A DNA stretch of 8,318 bases from Caldisericaceae bacterium (GTDB lineage Bacteria > Caldisericota > Caldisericia > Caldisericales > Caldisericaceae). The stretch is from positions 1 to 8,318 of the forward strand of contig JAGHAO010000073.1 in assembly GCA_021161495.1 (NCBI GenBank), given 5' to 3'. The notes beneath the pieces are model-generated. The model ran no database searches. It saw only the letters and a program-made list of their open reading frames with translations, and had not been told where the DNA came from. Position 1 is the stretch's first letter. Each line of letters starts with the position of its first letter. Position numbers and translations under genes: made by a program. This document shows, piece after piece, positions 4,079-8,318 of this stretch.

Positions 4079-5746
4079 ATGACTGACCTTGAAATTGCCC
4101 AGAAAGCCAATATGAAGAGAATTGCGGAAGTTGCGGAAACACTCGGTATCGAGGAAGACGATCTGAGCCTATACGGGAAATACATCGCAAAAATCGAAAA
4201 AGGCGCTTTCGAAAAGGTAAAAGATAACCCTGACGGAAAACTTATTTTTGTTACGGCAATCACTCCCACCCCTGCCGGTGAAGGGAAAACGACCACCACA
4301 ATCGGCCTTTCCGATGCCTTAAACGACCTCGGGAAAAAGGCAATGGCGGTGATCAGAGAACCTTCCTTAGGGCCGGTATTCGGAGTTAAAGGCGGTGCCG
4401 CGGGCGGCGGATACGCACAGGTGGTTCCTATGGAAGAAATTAACTTGCAGTTCACCGGCGACATCCCGGCAGTGGGTATTGCAAATAATTTGCTTGCTGC
4501 GATGATCGACAACCACATCCAGCACGGCAACCAACTCGGGATTGATGTGAGGCGCATCACCTGGAGGCGCGCCGTGGATATGAACGACCGGGCATTGAGG
4601 CAGACAATCGTTGCTCTCGGAGGCACAGGAAACGGCTACCCGAGGGAAACAGGTTTCGATATAACCGCTGCGTCCGAAATTATGGCAATTCTCGGAATGG
4701 CAAACGGAATGAACGATTTAAAGGAAAGGTTAGGACGGATTATCGTAGGGTATACGCGCAAGAGAGAGTCTATTACGGCAAAAGACTTAAAAGCCGTCGG
4801 CGCAATGGCGATTGTTTTGAGGAACGCAATTAATCCGAACCTTGTGCAGACACTCGAAAACCACCCGGTATTCATACACGGCGGGCCGTTTGCAAACATC
4901 GCTCACGGAGCAAGCACGATCACTTCGATAAAACTTGCTTTGAAACTTGCCGATTACGTGATTACGGAAGGAGGGTTTGCGTCCGACCTCGGCGGAGAGA
5001 AATTTATGGATATCGTAAGCAGGAACGGAGGGTTCCGTCCGTCCGTCGCCGTGGTGGTTGCAACGGTAAGAGCGCTTAAGATGCACGGCGGTTTGGCAAA
5101 AGACGAACTTAGAGAGGAAAACATCGAGGCTCTGAAAAAAGGGCTTGCAAACCTTGCAAAGCACATTGAGAATATGAGAAAATTCGGGCTTCCCGTTGTT
5201 GTCGCATTGAATAAGTTCATAACAGACACGGACGCGGAATTGAAAGTCGTCGAAGAATTCGTGAAGTCTCAAGGTGCGAGATTCGCCCTTTCCGAGGTTT
5301 GGGAAAAAGGCGGGGAAGGCGGAAAAGCACTTGCAGCCGAAGTGTTAAATGCAATAGAGAACGACAAAAACGAGTTCCGTTTCCTTTACGATCTTGACGA
5401 ATCTGTTGAGGATAAAATTTACAAAATCGCAACGGAGATGTACGGTGCAAAAGGTGTGGATTACACGGACAGCGCAAAGAAAGACCTTAGACTTATAAAG
5501 AAAATCGGATACGCAAATCTTCCCGTTTGTATGGCTAAGACACAGATGTCTCTTTCAGACAATCCGAAACTCATAGGCAGGCCGGAAGGCTTCACCGTTA
5601 CGATAAGGGAAGTGAGGCTTTCCGCAGGCGCAGGGTTTATCGTGCCCATTTCCGGCAGTATAATGACTATGCCGGGGCTTCCCAAACATCCTGCCGCGGA
5701 GAATATGGATATAGACGAAAACGGGAAAATTACCGGGCTGTTTTAA
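4079..5746 (+). CDS. fhs: Formate-tetrahydrofolate ligase
   Basis: This enzyme uses ATP to join formate to tetrahydrofolate, giving 10-formyl-THF. The product serves purine and formyl-Met synthesis and, in acetogens, the methyl branch of the Wood-Ljungdahl pathway. Its 555 residues match the single-function bacterial enzyme. The ATP-binding loop is TPTPAGEGKTTTT (62-74). Two family signatures are present: GVKGGAAGGGY (102-112) and VATVRALKMHGG (327-338). HGGPFANIAHG (267-277) and the C-terminal SIMTMPGLPK (527-536) are also typical. The residue before IMTMPGLP is Ser527, where I recall Asp or Glu in most members. The gene has its own promoter candidate and a strong ribosome-binding site. Its stop codon overlaps the smc start by one base, so the two genes form an operon. 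No other folate or acetogenesis gene is visible. Confidence 0.97.
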   Translation: MTDLEIAQKANMKRIAEVAETLGIEEDDLSLYGKYIAKIEKGAFEKVKDNPDGKLIFVTAITPTPAGEGKTTTTIGLSDALNDLGKKAMAVIREPSLGPVFGVKGGAAGGGYAQVVPMEEINLQFTGDIPAVGIANNLLAAMIDNHIQHGNQLGIDVRRITWRRAVDMNDRALRQTIVALGGTGNGYPRETGFDITAASEIMAILGMANGMNDLKERLGRIIVGYTRKRESITAKDLKAVGAMAIVLRNAINPNLVQTLENHPVFIHGGPFANIAHGASTITSIKLALKLADYVITEGGFASDLGGEKFMDIVSRNGGFRPSVAVVVATVRALKMHGGLAKDELREENIEALKKGLANLAKHIENMRKFGLPVVVALNKFITDTDAELKVVEEFVKSQGARFALSEVWEKGGEGGKALAAEVLNAIENDKNEFRFLYDLDESVEDKIYKIATEMYGAKGVDYTDSAKKDLRLIKKIGYANLPVCMAKTQMSLSDNPKLIGRPEGFTVTIREVRLSAGAGFIVPISGSIMTMPGLPKHPAAENMDIDENGKITGLF

Positions 5747-8318
5747 TGTATCTCGAGGAAATATCGATATACGGATTTAAAACGTTCAGGAACGAGACGA
5801 GGTTAAAACTTTCGCCCCGCATTACGGCAATCGTGGGGCCGAACGGTTCGGGAAAAAGCAACATAGTGGATGCGGTGAGGTGGGCACTCGGCGAGCACCG
5901 CCTCACTCTGCTTCGCGCCGCTTCCGCAACCGACCTGATATTTTCCGGTTCTTCATTCAAAAAACCTCTGAGCGTTGCATCCGTTAAACTCATCTTCAAC
6001 AATGAGGACAGGACGTTCCCTTCGGTGAGCACTCCGAGAGTGATAATAGAGAGGAGGATTTACCGTTCGAAAGACTCCCATTATTTTTTAAACGGAGAAG
6101 AGTTGCGCTTACAAGACGTATTTTCGCTTTTTTATTCCGCAGGAATGTATAATCAAACGTATTCCATAGTGAGTCAGGGCAGGGTCGACGAAATACTCCT
6201 TGCAAAGCCGGAGCAGAAAAGGGCGCTTATCGAACAGGTTGCCGGAGTTTCCGTATTCAAGAAAAAGAGAAAAGACGCATTGAAAAAACTCGACGAAACA
6301 GAGCAAAATTTGTTGAGGGTAAAAGATATACTAAACGAACTCAGGAAAAAAGCGGAAAGAATCATAAACGAATCAAAAAAGGCGCATATGTATTATTTTT
6401 TGCAGGATAGGTTAAAACAACTCGAAGGCACATTGCTTAATTACTCGCTAACAAACATCAGGAGGGAAATTGACGCTTTGAAAAGCGCAATCAAGGATTC
6501 CGAACTTGAAGAAGAGGAAATTGTTAAAAAAATACGCACTTTGAAGGAAGAACTTCAAAAAGAGAAAGACAAAAACAGCGGTTTTATCAAAAGTTTGGAC
6601 GAGCTCCGTAAAAAGGAAGAAGAACTGAAAATCGAACTTGCCAAATTGGAAGAAAAAGAAGTATTTCAAACGAAAAAGAGAGAAGAAATCGAAAAGCAAA
6701 TTGCCGAACTGAACGCAAATGCGGACTCTTTGGAAAGAAAGATGCGTTACCTTGAAAATGAGAAAAAGGGCGTCTCCGAAAAAATATCAGCACTAAAAAA
6801 GGAAATCGAAGACCGAAAAAACGAAATTGCCCGATTGAAAGAAAACCTTAAAGAATTGAACGACCGAATGGCACCGCTTGCGGAAAAAGAGAGAAACGCC
6901 GAGAAAAAAAGAGAAGAGTTGGGGGAAAAGAGGATCGTCCTCGAAAGAAAACTCAGCGGAATAAAGGCTTACATTTCGAATATCGAAAGCGAAAAACGCA
7001 GGATAGAAACACTCGTGCAAAGCGTGGAAAAAATAGACGAACACAAGGCTTTCCGCCTCGAAGAAGAAATAAATGCGTTAAAAGGAGAAATCGAGAATAC
7101 CGAAAATAAAGCAAATTCGTTACGCGAAGAGATAGCGCTTTTGAAATATAAAATTTCCGAGGTAAAGAGTTTTGTGAACTCCGCATCGTCAGGCAGCGGG
7201 AAATACGGAAAAGGCACTCTCGGAGAAATGATAGGGAAAAATGCTTTTCCGGGGATCGAAGAAGAACTCCGCAGGTTCGTTGCAAACGACTTAGACGAAA
7301 TAAAAGGAAAGAAAAACGGCGGATTTTTTGTGAGAAAAAATCTCATCGAAATAAAGGTTGCGGAATCGGAAAAAGTGAAACCCTTAAAAATAGATGAGCC
7401 GGGTTTCCTTCAAGGAATTTACGTTGCCGACGATATTTTCTCCGCCTCCGAGTTTTTCAGGGAAAATGCGGAAAAGATTTTTATAAAAAAGATTCTCACA
7501 AAAGACGGATTCGTTTTTTACTCCCCTTTCGAAGTCAAGGTGAGCACTGCCATTTTAGTCGAGGAAAAAACCAAACTTTTGAAAGAAATGGAAGAGACTT
7601 TGAGGAAAAAGACCGCCGCAGCCCAAGATTTTTCCGCAAAACTCAACGATTTGAAGAGAAAACTTTCCGATTTGATTAAAGAATACTCTTCCGCTTCGCA
7701 GGATGCGGAAAGAAAAAAGAAAGCGTTGAAAAAAAAGAAACTGCTCCGTTCTCTATCCGATAAAATTGCGGAGAAAACCGAAGAGGCGGAAAAGGTGAAA
7801 AAGGAAATCGAAAAACTAAAATCCGAAATCTCCTCGGTTTCGGCAAGCGATGAATCGAGGCATCTGAGAAACGAAATCGAAAAATTGAAATCCCGGATTA
7901 ACGGCAAACTTTTTGCGTTGAAAGACAAAGAATACGAACTTAAAAGACTTATTGAGACCGAATCTTCTTTTTCCGGAAGGATAAAAGGAGCGGTATCCAG
8001 AAAGGAAGAAATCGAAAAGCGGATTTCCGAACTCGAAACCGACCTGAAAATTGTGAAGCAGGAATTGTTTTCAATCGAAAAGAGGCGCAATAAAATCAAA
8101 CTTGATATTGCAGAGATCGAAAAAAACAAAAAGGCGTTCGAAGAAAAAGAAAAAGATTTCGAGAATGAATTTAAGCATAAAAATCTCGAACTGGAAAGGC
8201 TTGCGGAGCAGAGAGAGGAAGTTTTGCGGAAAGCAGAAAAGCAAAGGGTGAAACTTGCGCAAAAAGAGGCACAAGCCCAGGCGATTATCGAGAATATGAA
8301 GGAAAAGGAAATAAAAGA
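5746..8318 (+). CDS. smc: Chromosome segregation protein SMC, partial (C-terminus beyond window)
   Basis: SMC dimers with ScpA/ScpB use ATP to organise and segregate the chromosome. One frame stays open for 857 codons plus 2 nt to the window edge. The N-terminal ATPase half has Walker A GPNGSGKSN (31-39), WALGE (46-50), the LIFSGS segment (64-69), and the Q-loop in YSIVSQGRVDEIL (139-151, Gln144). The following EQVAGVSVFKKKRK (163-176) is typical of Smc. Coiled coil 1 spans about 177-477, the hinge about 486-604, and coil 2 runs from about 605 to the edge. The hinge is compact (about 115 residues) and lacks the usual GG-S-x-x-GG end motif. Walker B and the signature motif must lie downstream. 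The start ATG shares its A with the fhs stop (TAATG), and no ribosome-binding site is seen, so translation is probably coupled. Rad50/SbcC is excluded by the hinge (no CxxC) and the Q-loop context. Confidence 0.95.
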   Translation, partial: MYLEEISIYGFKTFRNETRLKLSPRITAIVGPNGSGKSNIVDAVRWALGEHRLTLLRAASATDLIFSGSSFKKPLSVASVKLIFNNEDRTFPSVSTPRVIIERRIYRSKDSHYFLNGEELRLQDVFSLFYSAGMYNQTYSIVSQGRVDEILLAKPEQKRALIEQVAGVSVFKKKRKDALKKLDETEQNLLRVKDILNELRKKAERIINESKKAHMYYFLQDRLKQLEGTLLNYSLTNIRREIDALKSAIKDSELEEEEIVKKIRTLKEELQKEKDKNSGFIKSLDELRKKEEELKIELAKLEEKEVFQTKKREEIEKQIAELNANADSLERKMRYLENEKKGVSEKISALKKEIEDRKNEIARLKENLKELNDRMAPLAEKERNAEKKREELGEKRIVLERKLSGIKAYISNIESEKRRIETLVQSVEKIDEHKAFRLEEEINALKGEIENTENKANSLREEIALLKYKISEVKSFVNSASSGSGKYGKGTLGEMIGKNAFPGIEEELRRFVANDLDEIKGKKNGGFFVRKNLIEIKVAESEKVKPLKIDEPGFLQGIYVADDIFSASEFFRENAEKIFIKKILTKDGFVFYSPFEVKVSTAILVEEKTKLLKEMEETLRKKTAAAQDFSAKLNDLKRKLSDLIKEYSSASQDAERKKKALKKKKLLRSLSDKIAEKTEEAEKVKKEIEKLKSEISSVSASDESRHLRNEIEKLKSRINGKLFALKDKEYELKRLIETESSFSGRIKGAVSRKEEIEKRISELETDLKIVKQELFSIEKRRNKIKLDIAEIEKNKKAFEEKEKDFENEFKHKNLELERLAEQREEVLRKAEKQRVKLAQKEAQAQAIIENMKEKEIK

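Noticed and set aside
4021..4626. 201-codon minus-strand reading frame opposite fhs
   Set aside because: It lies opposite a gene with intact family signatures, and I see no recognisable domain. It reflects complementary codon bias.
4787..5272. 161-codon minus-strand reading frame opposite fhs
   Set aside because: It lies wholly within the conserved fhs coding sequence, with no homology impression and no start signal.
7518..8129. 203-codon minus-strand reading frame opposite smc
   Set aside because: Its Ser/Phe/Leu-rich composition is the complement of Lys/Glu coiled-coil codons, and it has no domain or ribosome-binding site.

Overview
The window comes from a bacterial chromosome. It is moderately AT-rich and codes densely from about position 589 to the right edge. 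A lipobox-bearing lipoprotein, Shine-Dalgarno sites, sigma70-like promoter elements, a DegV protein, formate-tetrahydrofolate ligase and a bacterial SMC all point to Bacteria. The endonuclease III is closer in motif to versions I remember from thermophiles such as Thermotoga than to the E. coli enzyme. Formate-tetrahydrofolate ligase fits an anaerobe or a one-carbon-using lifestyle. I cannot name the phylum; a Firmicutes, Thermotogae or Caldiserica-like lineage would fit, but this is a guess.

Layout: (1) 1-588 has no convincing gene. It carries a dispersed-repeat region: degenerate units on the minus strand (44-172), then two plus-strand modules (213-290 and 341-417), each an inverted pair followed by direct repeats spaced about 25 nt. 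A perfect 9-bp hairpin (312-334) lies between the modules, and a larger nested stem-loop (450-512) follows. (2) 3075-589 is a minus-strand cluster: a DegV-family fatty-acid-binding protein, endonuclease III overlapping it by 8 nt, then a PEGA-type lipoprotein that may have its own promoter. (3) 3076-3130 is a 55-nt divergent promoter region. (4) 3131-4015 (+) encodes an unassigned 294-aa protein, possibly with a degenerate C39/BtrH-like fold and apparently translated from a leaderless mRNA. (5) 4079-8318 (+) is fhs followed directly by smc. The stop of fhs and the start of smc share one base. smc runs off the right edge after 857 codons.

The genes serve separate housekeeping roles: fatty-acid handling (DegV), base-excision repair (Nth), one-carbon entry into folate (Fhs) and chromosome segregation (Smc). 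I see no defence system, prophage or complete mobile element. The points most worth following up are the modular repeat region, the unassigned 294-aa protein with its promoter touching the start codon, and the Smc with a compact hinge that lacks the usual glycine motif.
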